In this document: positions 26,417 through 35,521 of the stretch, in pieces
Layout of the letters: each line of letters starts with the position of its first letter
Numbering within the stretch: the first letter of the stretch is position 1
From: Actinomycetes bacterium
Lineage (GTDB): Bacteria > Actinomycetota > Acidimicrobiia > Acidimicrobiales > RAAP-2
Reading direction: 5' to 3'
DNA length: 64,000 nucleotides
Assembly: GCA_021791615.1 (NCBI GenBank)
Contig: JAJYWG010000183.1
Coordinates: 1 to 64,000 of the forward strand
Notes under the pieces: generated by a model
Database searches by the model: none
What the model saw: only the letters and a program-made list of their open reading frames with translations
What the model was told of the DNA's origin: nothing
Translations under genes and position numbers: made by a program

Positions 26417-28999
26417 TCAGCGGGGACGGGATTCCAGCTCTTCGACGGTCATGAGGACCGCCCGGGCTTTGGAGCCCTCGGAGGGACCGACCACGCCCCG
26501 CCTCTCCAAGAGGTCCATGAGGCGACCGGCCCGGGCGAATCCTACCCGTAACTTGCGCTGGAGCATCGACGTGGAGCCGCTCTGGCTCCGGACGACCAGC
26601 TCCATTGCCTCGCCCAGGAGCTCGTCGTCGTCGGCTGTGGCCCCTGGTGGTTCCAGCAGATCTGCGTCCACGCCGTCGACGACGGTCACCGGCTCCGAGA
26701 CGCCGCCCTGGCGTCGCCAATGGGCCACGACCGCTCGTACCTCTGCCTCGGAGACCCACGGTCCCTGGAGACGGATCGGGTTGCTGGAGGACGCGGTCAC
26801 CAGGAGCATGTCGCCCTTTCCCACGAGACGTTCGGCCCCCGGCTGGTCCAGGATGACCCTGCTGTCGGCAAGCGAAGACACCGAGAACGCCATGCGGCTC
26901 GGGACGTTGGCCTTGATGACACCGGTGATGACGTCGACCGAAGGGCGTTGGGTGGCCAGCACCAGGTGGATGCCGACCGCCCGGGCCATCTGGGCAATCC
27001 GGCACACCGAGTCTTCGACGTCCCGGGCGGCCACCATCATGAGATCGTTCAGCTCGTCGACAACGACAAGGATGTACGGGAGGCGTTCGGGTGGTGGCTC
27101 GTCGGACACCGATCCACCTCCTCCACCGACCGGGGCCTCGTTCACACCTGTGCTCGCCGGAACCGGGCTGGCCAGGTCGCCCAGTTCTGCCAGCTCGCCC
27201 TGGTCTGCCAGCTCGCCCTCGTCTGCCAGCTCGCCCAGTACCGCCGGGTCCGTCAGCTCGGCTTGCTCCCCCGACTCCGCCGGCTCGGCCAGCTCGATGA
27301 CGTCGTTGTAGCTCGTGATGTCACGAGCGCCGCAGGCGGCCAGGACGTCGTAGCGCCGCTCCATCTCCTTCACCGCCCAGGCGAGGGCGTTCGCCGCCTT
27401 CTTCGGGTCCACGACGACGGGGGCAAGAAGATGTGGCAGGCCGTTGTACTGCCCGAGCTCGACCCGCTTGGGGTCGACAAGGATCATCCGCACCTCGTCG
27501 GGCGTCGAGCGCATGAGGATCGACGTCACGAGGGAGTTGATGCAGGAGGACTTCCCGGCTCCGGTGGCGCCCGAGATGAGCACGTGGGGCATCTCGGCCA
27601 CATTCGCCATGTACGGTCGCCCGGCGATGTCTCGGCCCAGTGCCACTTCGAGAGGGTGCCGGGCATCGGCTGCCTCGGCAGAGCTCAGGATGTCGCCCAG
27701 GCAGACGAGCTGGCGACGCCGGTTGGGGACTTCGACACCGATCGCCGACTTGCCGGGGATCGGAGCCAGGATGCGCACGTCCGAGGAGGCCATTGCGTAG
27801 GCGATGTCCTTGGAAAGACTGGTGACCCGCGCGACCTTCACCCCGGGTCCGAGCTCGAGCTCGAACCGGGTGACGGTCGGACCCACCGTGCGTCCCACCA
27901 GACGGGTGTCGACGCCGTGCGCGGCGAGAGCCGCCACCAGGTCCGAGCCGGCCTCGTCGAGCTGCCGCTCGTCCATCCGATGGTTGGCCGACCGCTGGAG
28001 GATCTCGATCGGCGGCAGTTTCCACTGCCCGGGCTCACGGCCGCGCTCCCCACCAAGGCTGCCGTCACCGGACTGCGCGCCCGAGGCGAGGCTCGCGGTC
28101 TCACCGGCCCCGACCCCGGCCACCCCCAAGTGGTCCGGCCCGCCCTCCGTAACAGCGTCGGGCGCGACCTCGCGGCCGTGCTCGGGGTCGGGGTCGGGGT
28201 CGGGGTCGAGAGCGCGCACGAGCGGTGGTGGGAGGTCAAGGTCGCTCTCGAACGGCTGCCGGCCTGCAGGACTCGGGGACGGCGCCTCGCCCTCGGCGCG
28301 CCCTGCCCGGTGCGCCGGTGTCCCGCCCCACCAACCCACCAGCCGGTGCCCGGCAACGGTGAGCCCCCTGCCGGCACGGCGCGCCAATTCGGACAGTGGC
28401 ACACCGGTCGACAGGACGGTCCCGGCGGTCGCGAGGGCGACCAGCACGACCACCGCGCCAGCCGTTCCCAATCCCAGTTCGAGCGGTCGGCCGACACCGG
28501 CACCGATCCATCCACCGGCGGCTCGGAGCGGGCCGAGCGCCCCACCCAGGCGTGGTGAGCCGCCGGCCAGCTCGGCGAGACCGCTCACCGCGACGATCCC
28601 GACCACCGCCCCGATCCCGGCACGCGTCGGTTCGAGCCGGTGGCGCCCGGCCACGACGACCGAGCCCGCGACAACGAGCACCGGCGGGAGCAGAAACCTC
28701 GTCCACCCGACGATCGCACCGAGCCCCAGGTCGACATCGCGGCCCACCGAGCCGGCCGCGGCGCCGTAGACGGCAAGCCCCAAGAGCACCCCGAGGGTCA
28801 CCATCGCGATCGCCCAGACGTCGGTTGCCAAGTCCGAGAACAGACCCCCGCGCTCTGGAGCCGGCTCTGGCCGAGACCGCCGGCCGCTCCCGGCCGTCCG
28901 AGCCTTCGCCGGCGGTGTGGCGCGGTTCCGTCCAGCACGCTTGGAAGCCGGTCGCGACCCGCTGCGCCCGTGCGTCGCCCGGCTTTTCGTCGTCACCAC
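26417..28999 (-). CDS. ftsK: FtsK/SpoIIIE DNA translocase with acidic insert
   Basis: 860 residues. A basic N-terminus, about four membrane helices (55-200), a disordered linker including a DPDPDPDPE run, the RecA-like motor with Walker A GATGAGKSS (near 478) and Walker B LPYILVVVDEL (near 640), and a C-terminal winged-helix gamma domain (about 793-855) that reads KOPS-type sites. It pumps chromosome DNA at the division septum. Between Walker A and Walker B (about 563-640) lies an acidic, repetitive insert built on ELADxG, then a Gly run, absent from ordinary FtsK. The Walker B segment reads DELND rather than DELAD. Confidence 0.92.
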   Translation of the reverse strand: MVTTKSRATHGRSGSRPASKRAGRNRATPPAKARTAGSGRRSRPEPAPERGGLFSDLATDVWAIAMVTLGVLLGLAVYGAAAGSVGRDVDLGLGAIVGWTRFLLPPVLVVAGSVVVAGRHRLEPTRAGIGAVVGIVAVSGLAELAGGSPRLGGALGPLRAAGGWIGAGVGRPLELGLGTAGAVVVLVALATAGTVLSTGVPLSELARRAGRGLTVAGHRLVGWWGGTPAHRAGRAEGEAPSPSPAGRQPFESDLDLPPPLVRALDPDPDPDPEHGREVAPDAVTEGGPDHLGVAGVGAGETASLASGAQSGDGSLGGERGREPGQWKLPPIEILQRSANHRMDERQLDEAGSDLVAALAAHGVDTRLVGRTVGPTVTRFELELGPGVKVARVTSLSKDIAYAMASSDVRILAPIPGKSAIGVEVPNRRRQLVCLGDILSSAEAADARHPLEVALGRDIAGRPYMANVAEMPHVLISGATGAGKSSCINSLVTSILMRSTPDEVRMILVDPKRVELGQYNGLPHLLAPVVVDPKKAANALAWAVKEMERRYDVLAACGARDITSYNDVIELAEPAESGEQAELTDPAVLGELADEGELADQGELAELGDLASPVPASTGVNEAPVGGGGGSVSDEPPPERLPYILVVVDELNDLMMVAARDVEDSVCRIAQMARAVGIHLVLATQRPSVDVITGVIKANVPSRMAFSVSSLADSRVILDQPGAERLVGKGDMLLVTASSSNPIRLQGPWVSEAEVRAVVAHWRRQGGVSEPVTVVDGVDADLLEPPGATADDDELLGEAMELVVRSQSGSTSMLQRKLRVGFARAGRLMDLLERRGVVGPSEGSKARAVLMTVEELESRPR
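27186..27239 (-). repeat. 18-bp in-frame tandem repeat inside ftsK
   Basis: Three copies of an 18-bp unit (plus strand TCTGCCAGCTCGCCCTGG and variants) start at 27186, 27204 and 27222. They encode the six-residue ELADxG repeats of the FtsK insert. Confidence 0.9.
28184..28207 (-). repeat. 6-bp repeat encoding Asp-Pro run in ftsK
   Basis: Four copies of GGGGTC on the plus strand encode the DP dipeptide repeat in the FtsK linker. Confidence 0.85.
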
Positions 29000-29076
29000 A
29001 ACGTTCTCACGATACCGCTCGAGACCCCCTCCGAGGTGGACTTCCGGGAACGGACGTCCTGAGGCGAGTGTTCCGG

Positions 29077-30786
29077 TCAGACGACCATCACGATGGGCAC
29101 GATCATCGGACGCCGGCGGGTCCGGTCGCCGACGAAGCGACCCAGGGCCTTGCGGACGTGCCGGCCCAGGACTTCCGAGTCGCGGGCGCCGTCGGCCATC
29201 GCAGCCTCGACGGCTGCTGAGACGACCTGCCCGGCCTCCTCCAGGAGGAGTTCGGCTTCGGTCGCGTGCACCCAGCCTTTCGTGGCGATCTGTGGCTTGG
29301 CGCTCAACGTGCCCCGAGACAGGTCGACGGTCACCACTGCCACCACGACGCCTTCCTCGGCCAGCGCCTTTCGATCCCGGAGCACACCGTGGCCGACGTC
29401 ACCTACCGTGCCGTCGACGTACAGGTAGCCCCCGGGCACACGTCCATCGCGCCGCACGCCTTGCGCGTCGAGGAGCACCGCATCACCGTCCTCGCAAAGC
29501 AAGACGCGTTCGGGGGTCATTCCCATGCCGAGGGCAAGATTGGCGTGGTGGACCAGGTGACGGTACTCACCGTGCACGGGGATGAACGCCTCGGGCCGGG
29601 CCACCGAGTGCAACGTACGCAGCTCGCCCTGGCGGGCATGGCCGCTGACATGCACCGCTTCGGACCCCGAGTGGACAACCTCGGCACCCCTGCGGTGGAG
29701 GTCGTCGATCACCCGGCCGACCGACCATTCGTTGCCCGGGATGGGATGGGCGCTGATCACCACCACGTCGCCCTCCTTGATCCTGAGGCGCTTGCTCTCC
29801 CCGGTCGCCATGAGCGAGAGCGCCGACATCGGCTCACCTTGGGAGCCGGTCGAGATCACGCAGATCTCACCATCGGGAAGCGTCTCGACGGCCTCTGTGC
29901 CCACGAGCGACCCTTCGGGCACCCGCAGCAGACCGAGTTGCCTGGCCAGCTCGACGTTCTTGGTCATCGAGCGGCCGAGAGCCACGATCTTGCGACCGTT
30001 CCCCACGGCAGCATCGACGACCTGCTGGATCCGGTGGATGTGGCTCGCGAAGCAGGCCACCACCACCCTGCGGCCGGCACGTTCGGCGAACACCCGGCGC
30101 AAGGTCGCGCCGACGGTGCTCTCCGATTCGGTGTACCCGGGCTCTTCGGCGTTGGTCGAGTCGGCGAGGAGGAGGCGGATACCGTGCTCGCTCGCCAGCG
30201 CACCGATCCGGCCGAGATCAGTCCGCCGCCCGTCGACGGGCTCCAGGTCGATTTTGAAATCCCCCGAGTGGAGGATCACTCCCTGAGGGGTGTGGAACGC
30301 CAGGGCGAACGCGCTCGGCACCGAGTGGGTCACCGGTATGAACTCCACCTCGCACGGTCCGACCGTTCGACGCTCCCCGTCGGCGACCGGCACGTAACGA
30401 GCCCGGCTGCCGAGGCCGGCCTCGTCGATCCGGTTCCGGGCGAGCCCGAGCGAGAGCTCAGAGCCGTAGATCGGCACCTCGAGGTCGCGCAAGAGGAAGG
30501 CCAGGCCGCCGGTGTGGTCCTCGTGCCCGTGAGTGAGGACGACGGCGTCCACTCGATCCGCATTCTCTCGCAGGTACGTGAGGTCCGGCAGTACCAGGTC
30601 CACGCCGGGCATGTCGGGATCGGGGAACATGATGCCGCAGTCGAGCACCAGGATCCGCCCGTCGACTTCGATGCACGCGCAGTTCCTGCCGATCTCCCCC
30701 AAGCCGCCGAGGAACACGATGCGGACCGGCTCGGCCCCTCCCGTGCCGGCCTTCCCGGCCCCGGACCGGCGACGGCCCTCAGGCAC
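29077..30786 (-). CDS. rnj: Ribonuclease J
   Basis: 569-residue metallo-beta-lactamase/beta-CASP nuclease. The zinc motif is LTHGHEDHTGGLAFLL; further conserved segments are HTPQGVILHSGDFK and VHVSGHARQGEL, before a C-terminal domain. It has endo- and 5'-exonuclease activity in mRNA decay and rRNA maturation. The GTG start overlaps dapA by eight bases, giving a dapA-rnj unit as in mycobacteria. ftsK follows after a 77-base gap. Confidence 0.95.
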   Translation of the reverse strand: MPEGRRRSGAGKAGTGGAEPVRIVFLGGLGEIGRNCACIEVDGRILVLDCGIMFPDPDMPGVDLVLPDLTYLRENADRVDAVVLTHGHEDHTGGLAFLLRDLEVPIYGSELSLGLARNRIDEAGLGSRARYVPVADGERRTVGPCEVEFIPVTHSVPSAFALAFHTPQGVILHSGDFKIDLEPVDGRRTDLGRIGALASEHGIRLLLADSTNAEEPGYTESESTVGATLRRVFAERAGRRVVVACFASHIHRIQQVVDAAVGNGRKIVALGRSMTKNVELARQLGLLRVPEGSLVGTEAVETLPDGEICVISTGSQGEPMSALSLMATGESKRLRIKEGDVVVISAHPIPGNEWSVGRVIDDLHRRGAEVVHSGSEAVHVSGHARQGELRTLHSVARPEAFIPVHGEYRHLVHHANLALGMGMTPERVLLCEDGDAVLLDAQGVRRDGRVPGGYLYVDGTVGDVGHGVLRDRKALAEEGVVVAVVTVDLSRGTLSAKPQIATKGWVHATEAELLLEEAGQVVSAAVEAAMADGARDSEVLGRHVRKALGRFVGDRTRRRPMIVPIVMVV

Positions 30787-31705
30787 CGAGATTGCCGGCT
30801 GTGCTCGGCGTAGAGAGCCGGGTGATGATCCGGCGAGCCTCGCCGTCGAGCTCAGGTGGCGCGCTCCCCATCGGAAGGCGGCACTGGCCGACGTCGAGGC
30901 CCTGGACCCTGCATGCAGCCTTCGCCGGGAGCGGGTTGGGAAACTCTTCGGAGGACTCGAAGGTGTACGACTCGATCAGCCGGCGGTTGATGTGCGCAGC
31001 GCGCGCGACGTCTCCCGCGGCGAAAGCGCTGATCATCTCCCGCATCTCCACCCCGGCCCAATGGGCGGCGACACTGACCACACCGACTGCCCCGACTGCC
31101 ATAAGGGGGAGGGTGAGGCTGTCGTCGCCGCAGTAGACTTCGAAGGAGCTCGGCATCGCCGCCACGGTCCGAGCAGCGCCGGCAGGGTCGCCGGTCGCAT
31201 CCTTCACCGCGACGACGTTCGAGGCTGCCTCGCTCACACGCACGAAGGTGCTCGTGTCGATCCGCCTGCCAGAGCGGATCGGGATGTCGTAGAGCATGAC
31301 CGGCAGCGACGTCGCCCCGGCCACGGCGGTGAAGTGCTCGTAGAGCCCTTGCTGGGACGGACGGCTGTAGTAGGGGGTGACGACGAGGATGCCGTCGACG
31401 CCGGTCCCGGCTGCCCTCTTGGCCAGCTCGATCGAGTGCTGGGTGTCGTTCGTGCCCGCGCCGGCGATCACCGGCACCGTGACTGCCTCGGCCACCGCCC
31501 GCCACAGGTCCGCCTTCTCCGGATCGGTGAGCACCATTCCCTCGCCGGTGGTGCCCGCCACCACCAGACCGTCGCTCCCGTGGCCGGCCAGCCACCGGGC
31601 GAGAACGGCTGCGGCGTCGAGGTCCAGGACGCCTTGGGCGTCGAACGGGGTGACCATCGCCGTCACGACCGAGCCGAAGCGCGCGCGATGGTCGTGAGCG
31701 GTCAT
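30779..31705 (-). CDS. dapA: 4-hydroxy-tetrahydrodipicolinate synthase
   Basis: 308-residue (beta/alpha)8 aldolase condensing pyruvate with aspartate semialdehyde. Motifs: AGTTGEG, the Tyr/loop segment MLYDIPIRSGRRI, the Schiff-base Lys in VVAVKDATGD, and GDDSLTLPLMAVGA. ATG 31705 is preceded by the 63-base gap to the di-iron gene, which contains a perfect 12-bp palindrome (31732-31743, GTCGTGCACGAC), possibly an operator for this operon. Overlaps rnj. Confidence 0.95.
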   Translation of the reverse strand: MTAHDHRARFGSVVTAMVTPFDAQGVLDLDAAAVLARWLAGHGSDGLVVAGTTGEGMVLTDPEKADLWRAVAEAVTVPVIAGAGTNDTQHSIELAKRAAGTGVDGILVVTPYYSRPSQQGLYEHFTAVAGATSLPVMLYDIPIRSGRRIDTSTFVRVSEAASNVVAVKDATGDPAGAARTVAAMPSSFEVYCGDDSLTLPLMAVGAVGVVSVAAHWAGVEMREMISAFAAGDVARAAHINRRLIESYTFESSEEFPNPLPAKAACRVQGLDVGQCRLPMGSAPPELDGEARRIITRLSTPSTAGNLGA

Positions 31706-31768
31706 CGTCCCGTCACGCTACCAGGAGGGACGTCGTGCACGACAAGGATTGCGCTCAGCGCCGCGCCG

Positions 31769-32941
31769 TCACGCGACTTGACGGTCCACCGGCGAGCCGT
31801 CGGCGAACGCGTCGGCCTCCTCGGTGGAGTCCGAGAGGTGCTCGAACGCGATGGCACCCATCTCGGTGAACTTGGCACGGAGCCAGCCGTCCGCCGCGTC
31901 GAGTAGACCGAGCTTCTTCAAGTTGGGCACGATCTTGGAGAACAGAAGGATCTGGAACTCATCGCGCTCGGGCGCCTGGGAGACGACTTTGAGGACGTCG
32001 TCCTTGGGAACTCCCAGCCGTTCCCACACCTCTTGCATGAGCATCCGGTCTTTCATCCGGATGGCTGCCTCGAAGGCGAACTCCTGGCGCACGCGTAGTT
32101 CGGATGCCGAAAGCTCCTGGTAGAGCTCTTGGAGGCTGAGCACACCGAACGCCACATGGCGCGCCTCGTCCGCCATCACGTAACGCAAGAGCTGTTTGAG
32201 GAGCGGCTCGGTGGTCATCGCATGGATAAACCCGAACGCAGCGAGCGCCAGACCCTCCACCATGATCTGCATGCCCAGGTACGTCATGTCCCACCTGGAG
32301 TCGGCGAGGATGTCGTCGAGCAGCAGACCGAGATGCCCGTTCAACGGGTAGTGCCCCGACAGCTTCTCGTCGAGGTACTTGGAGAACACCTCGACGTGCC
32401 GGGCCTCGTCCATCACCTGCGTGGCCGCGTAGTACTTGGCGTCGATCCACGGGACGGTCTCGACGATCTTCGCCGTGCACAGCAGCGCTCCTTGCTCGCC
32501 GTGCATGAACTGCGAGAGGAGCCAGTTCTGGTTCTCGATGCCGAACCGGAGCCAGTCCTTCTCGTCCCACTTTGCCAGGACGGTGCCCGAGAAGTCCGCC
32601 GTCGCCCACGCGAGGTTGTCCTGATTGGCCTCGGCGTTGGCCATCACGACCTTCTCCTGGTCGACCTCCGTGTCCCAGGGGAGATCGGTCTGGCCGTTCC
32701 ACTGGGCCTTCTTGGCCTTCTCGTACAGCTTGTCCAGCTTCGACCGGGCGCCCTTCTCGTAGTCCCAGGTGAACTCGGCGGGGCAATTGTCGGTCACGAG
32801 GTGGCGCCCGTCGGACTCCTGACGGCCGACGACCGCCAGGATCGCGGCAAAGTCGTTGATCTCGTCGCGCCCGATGAGCTCGGCGTTGCTCCGCATCTCC
32901 GCTGCGGTCCCGCCGGCCGTCCCGTTGTCGGTGGTGGTCAT
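31769..32941 (-). CDS. Ferritin-like / R2-like di-iron carboxylate protein
   Basis: 390-residue all-helical protein. Candidate iron ligands are Glu in HGEQGAL, Glu/His in MDEARHVEVF, Glu in IMVEGLAL, and Glu/His in MADEARHVAFG, the two-EARH pattern of ferritin-like di-iron oxidases and R2-like proteins. It probably activates oxygen, but the substrate is unknown and no reductase or ferredoxin gene is adjacent. It is directly downstream of a TetR gene (ATGA overlap), with AAGGGG before its ATG, so it is likely co-expressed with that regulator. Confidence 0.75.
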   Translation of the reverse strand: MTTTDNGTAGGTAAEMRSNAELIGRDEINDFAAILAVVGRQESDGRHLVTDNCPAEFTWDYEKGARSKLDKLYEKAKKAQWNGQTDLPWDTEVDQEKVVMANAEANQDNLAWATADFSGTVLAKWDEKDWLRFGIENQNWLLSQFMHGEQGALLCTAKIVETVPWIDAKYYAATQVMDEARHVEVFSKYLDEKLSGHYPLNGHLGLLLDDILADSRWDMTYLGMQIMVEGLALAAFGFIHAMTTEPLLKQLLRYVMADEARHVAFGVLSLQELYQELSASELRVRQEFAFEAAIRMKDRMLMQEVWERLGVPKDDVLKVVSQAPERDEFQILLFSKIVPNLKKLGLLDAADGWLRAKFTEMGAIAFEHLSDSTEEADAFADGSPVDRQVA

Positions 32942-33789
32942 CTGTTTTCCCCTTGTCTGTGTTTGGTCCTTCTCGGTGCTGGGCCCTCTACCTTTTCGTT
33001 TTCCAACTTTTCGACTTTCTCGCTCCAGCTCGGTGCGTGGCCCGAGCCGTCCCCGAGGCCGGCCGAAACGCGAGCCCGTCCACCCTCGACGCCATGGGCA
33101 CGCGGCACGACCGCCGGCATCTCGCGAAGCGCCCTGATCCCGGGAATGACGAACGACCGCACGATCCGACGGGTGTCCTCAGGAGTGGTCAGATCGGCGC
33201 CACGGGCGGGAGTGAACAAGTACGAGACCACGATGCGAACTGCCCATTCGGCCGCACGCGCCGCCTGGTCGGGCTCGAGCCATCGACCGAAGAACGGTGC
33301 AGCGAAGGCGCTGGCCGAGTGCAGGAGGCGGTCCATCTCGGAGAAGGCCAGATGAGGCAGGACAACCTCGGGCTCGTGCTCGAGCAGGTAGCCCAAGGCT
33401 GCGTGGGCCGATAGGCGCCGAGCGGCCTCGATCATCCCGGCCACGAGCACGTCCTCCAAGTCTGAGGCCTCGCCCATGACCACGGCGAGCCCAGAGAAAA
33501 ACCTCGCCACCTCGGTGTCCACCACGGCGTCGAACACGGCCTCCCGGCCACCTGGGAACGCCCGGTACACGGTAGCCCGGGAGAGGCCCGCCTGGCGGGC
33601 CAGGTCGTCCACCGTCGTCTTGCGGGTCCCGTGCCGGGCGATGCAGCGCAGGGCGGCGTCGACGACGCGCACGCGCGCAGTCGTCCGGTCGTCGGTCCCC
33701 AGGTACTTGACCTCGGCCAAAGGGGTGCCCGCCATCGCCGATCGATCGGGAGCGACCGCCGGTCGGAGCATGGGACGCGAGCCGGGCAT
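32938..33789 (-). CDS. TetR-family regulator with extended C-terminus
   Basis: About 283 residues. The N-terminal helix-turn-helix has TTVDDLARQAGLSRATVYRAFPGG. The ligand domain reads LEHEPEVVLPHL and ends near FVIPGIRALREM. A tail of about 50 residues (including SEKVEKLENEKVEG) is encoded by unusually AT-rich DNA just before the di-iron gene. GTG 33798 and ATGs at 33789 and 33735 are possible starts; 33798 would lie in a palindromic operator. It probably autoregulates the di-iron operon and perhaps the divergent methyltransferase. It is a paralogue of the TetR at 35424-36158. Confidence 0.82.
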   Translation of the reverse strand: MPGSRPMLRPAVAPDRSAMAGTPLAEVKYLGTDDRTTARVRVVDAALRCIARHGTRKTTVDDLARQAGLSRATVYRAFPGGREAVFDAVVDTEVARFFSGLAVVMGEASDLEDVLVAGMIEAARRLSAHAALGYLLEHEPEVVLPHLAFSEMDRLLHSASAFAAPFFGRWLEPDQAARAAEWAVRIVVSYLFTPARGADLTTPEDTRRIVRSFVIPGIRALREMPAVVPRAHGVEGGRARVSAGLGDGSGHAPSWSEKVEKLENEKVEGPAPRRTKHRQGENR

Positions 33790-33792
33790 CGG

Positions 33793-33817
33793 TGACACAC
33801 TATGGCGAATCGTGTCT
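33793..33817. promoter_or_regulatory. Probable TetR operator palindrome
   Basis: An imperfect inverted repeat, GACAC at 33794-33798 and GTGTC at 33812-33816, with extended half-sites TGACACAC/GTGTCTCA. It lies between the TetR gene and the divergent methyltransferase, overlapping the earliest possible TetR start. Position and form suit a TetR operator; binding is inferred. Confidence 0.55.
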
Positions 33818-33858
33818 CATTGTCAAGCAGCGGCCGGCTGGGCTGCAAAGATGGGCCG

Positions 33859-34659
33859 ATGACCGACGTCTACACCCACGGTCACCAAGAGCCGGTCCTG
33901 CGCGCGCACGAATGGCGGGACGCCGGCAATTCCGCCGGCTACCTCCTCGCCTCGCTACGGCCGGGCATGTCCCTCCTCGACGTCGGGTGCGGACCGGGCA
34001 CCATCACCGCCGATCTCGCCGGCCGGGTGGCTCCGGGAACGACGGTCGGCATCGACGCCGCGCCGAGCGTGCTGGACCGGGCTCGCACTGCCGTCGGCGC
34101 CCCGGGGGCGGCACATGCCGCCTTCGCCTGTGCCAGCGTGTACGAGCTACCGCTCCCCGGTGGCACCTTCGACGTGGTCCACGCCCACCAGGTGCTCCAG
34201 CACCTCGTCCATCCGGTGGAGGCGCTCTCCGAGATGCGCCGGGTGCTGCGCCCCGGAGGCATCCTTGCCGTCCGGGACGCCGACTACGGATCGTTCGTGT
34301 GGTCGCCGGGCGATCCGATGCTCGACCGATGGATGGATCTCTACGTGGCGGTGACCCGGCGCAACGGCGCCGACGCGTACGCCGGCCGCCACCTGCCCGC
34401 CTGGGTCCGCGCTGCGGGGTTCCAAGAGGCGACCACCACCACGTCGACCTGGACGTTCTCGACGCCCGAGCAGCGCCGCTGGTGGGGCGCCGTGTGGGCC
34501 GACCGGACCCTGCACAGCTCGTTCGGAGCCCAAGCGCTCGAGTACGGTCTGGCCGACGAGGACGAGCTGGCCGGCATCGCCGCCGCCTGGCGGCGCTGGT
34601 CGTCGGCCGCAGAAGGGTTCTTCGCCTTCCTCCACGTCGAAGTCCTGGCCACTCGTTGA
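33859..34659 (+). CDS. SAM-dependent methyltransferase (UbiE/Methyltransf_11 type)
   Basis: 266 residues. SAM motif I is SLLDVGCGPGTITADLA, followed by GIDAAPSVLDRAR, the HQVLQHL segment and RVLRPGGILAVRD. The substrate is not evident; relatives methylate quinones, lipids or small toxins. ATG 33859 (MTDVYTHGHQEPVLRAHEWR) matches the usual family N-terminus. It is divergent from the TetR/di-iron operon across the operator-like palindrome and followed by the DMT permease after 19 bases. Confidence 0.85.
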   Translation: MTDVYTHGHQEPVLRAHEWRDAGNSAGYLLASLRPGMSLLDVGCGPGTITADLAGRVAPGTTVGIDAAPSVLDRARTAVGAPGAAHAAFACASVYELPLPGGTFDVVHAHQVLQHLVHPVEALSEMRRVLRPGGILAVRDADYGSFVWSPGDPMLDRWMDLYVAVTRRNGADAYAGRHLPAWVRAAGFQEATTTTSTWTFSTPEQRRWWGAVWADRTLHSSFGAQALEYGLADEDELAGIAAAWRRWSSAAEGFFAFLHVEVLATR

Positions 34660-34678
34660 CGGCGGGGTGGCCTCGCCG

Positions 34679-35521
34679 ATGACCGCAACCGTCGTCCTCG
34701 CCCTGGCGAGCGCCGCCTGCTACGGCCTCGCCGCGGTTCTCCAGCACCAAGCTGCCGGCGAGCAGCCCCCCGAGCTCTCGTTGCGGCTCGGCCTGGTGGT
34801 CCAGCTCGTCCGGCACCCGAGATGGCTCTTCGGCAACGTGGTGGACCTGGCCGGGTTCATCCTCCAGCTCCTCGCTCTGCGCGCCGGCCCGCTCACCGTG
34901 GTCGAGCCGATCCTGGTCACCAGCCTCGTCTTCGCCCTGCCGGCTGCAGCCTGGCTGGCGCGCCGAAGGGTCGTCCTGGGCGAGCTGGCACCAGCCGTGG
35001 CCGTGGCCGGCGGCCTCGCACTGTTCCTCGCCGTGGCCCGCCCCCAGCCGGGCCACCTCCACGCGCCCGTCATCGCACTCGTGGCGAGCTCGATCGCTGT
35101 GGCAGCATTCGTCACTGGAACCCTCGCCATCGCTCGGCTCGTCGCACGCAGCGCGTCGGGTCTCCTACTGGCGGCGGGCGCCGGGGCGAGCTTCGGGTAC
35201 ATGGCGGCAGCCGCCTCCCTCACGTGGCAGGAGATCACTCACGGGGCCGCGCACGCGCTCGGCTCGTGGCCGCCATATGCCGTGGCCGTCAGCGGCATTG
35301 CGGGCATCCTCCTCACCCAGTCCGCCTTCAGTTCCGGCCGGCTGCGCCTATCACTGCCGATGATGACGGTCGTCCAGCCGGTCGTGGCCCTCACGATCGG
35401 CATCGTGGTGTTCGGCGAGCAGATCACCGCGCACGGCGCCGCACCGGTCTGGGAGAGCCTCGGTCTCGCGATCGCGATGGGCGCGGTGTTCCTCCTTGCC
35501 CGTCCGGCGGTCGGCGATTGA
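34679..35521 (+). CDS. DMT-superfamily permease
   Basis: 280-residue integral membrane protein with about nine to ten helices and two EamA-like halves. The N-terminal GLAAVLQHQAA and VVDLAGFILQLLAL with VEPILVTSLVF are typical of the DMT family, which exports metabolites or drugs. GTG 34667 is an alternative start. It follows the methyltransferase, probably in one operon, and its last 98 bases overlap the 3' end of the convergent TetR gene. Confidence 0.82.
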   Translation: MTATVVLALASAACYGLAAVLQHQAAGEQPPELSLRLGLVVQLVRHPRWLFGNVVDLAGFILQLLALRAGPLTVVEPILVTSLVFALPAAAWLARRRVVLGELAPAVAVAGGLALFLAVARPQPGHLHAPVIALVASSIAVAAFVTGTLAIARLVARSASGLLLAAGAGASFGYMAAAASLTWQEITHGAAHALGSWPPYAVAVSGIAGILLTQSAFSSGRLRLSLPMMTVVQPVVALTIGIVVFGEQITAHGAAPVWESLGLAIAMGAVFLLARPAVGD

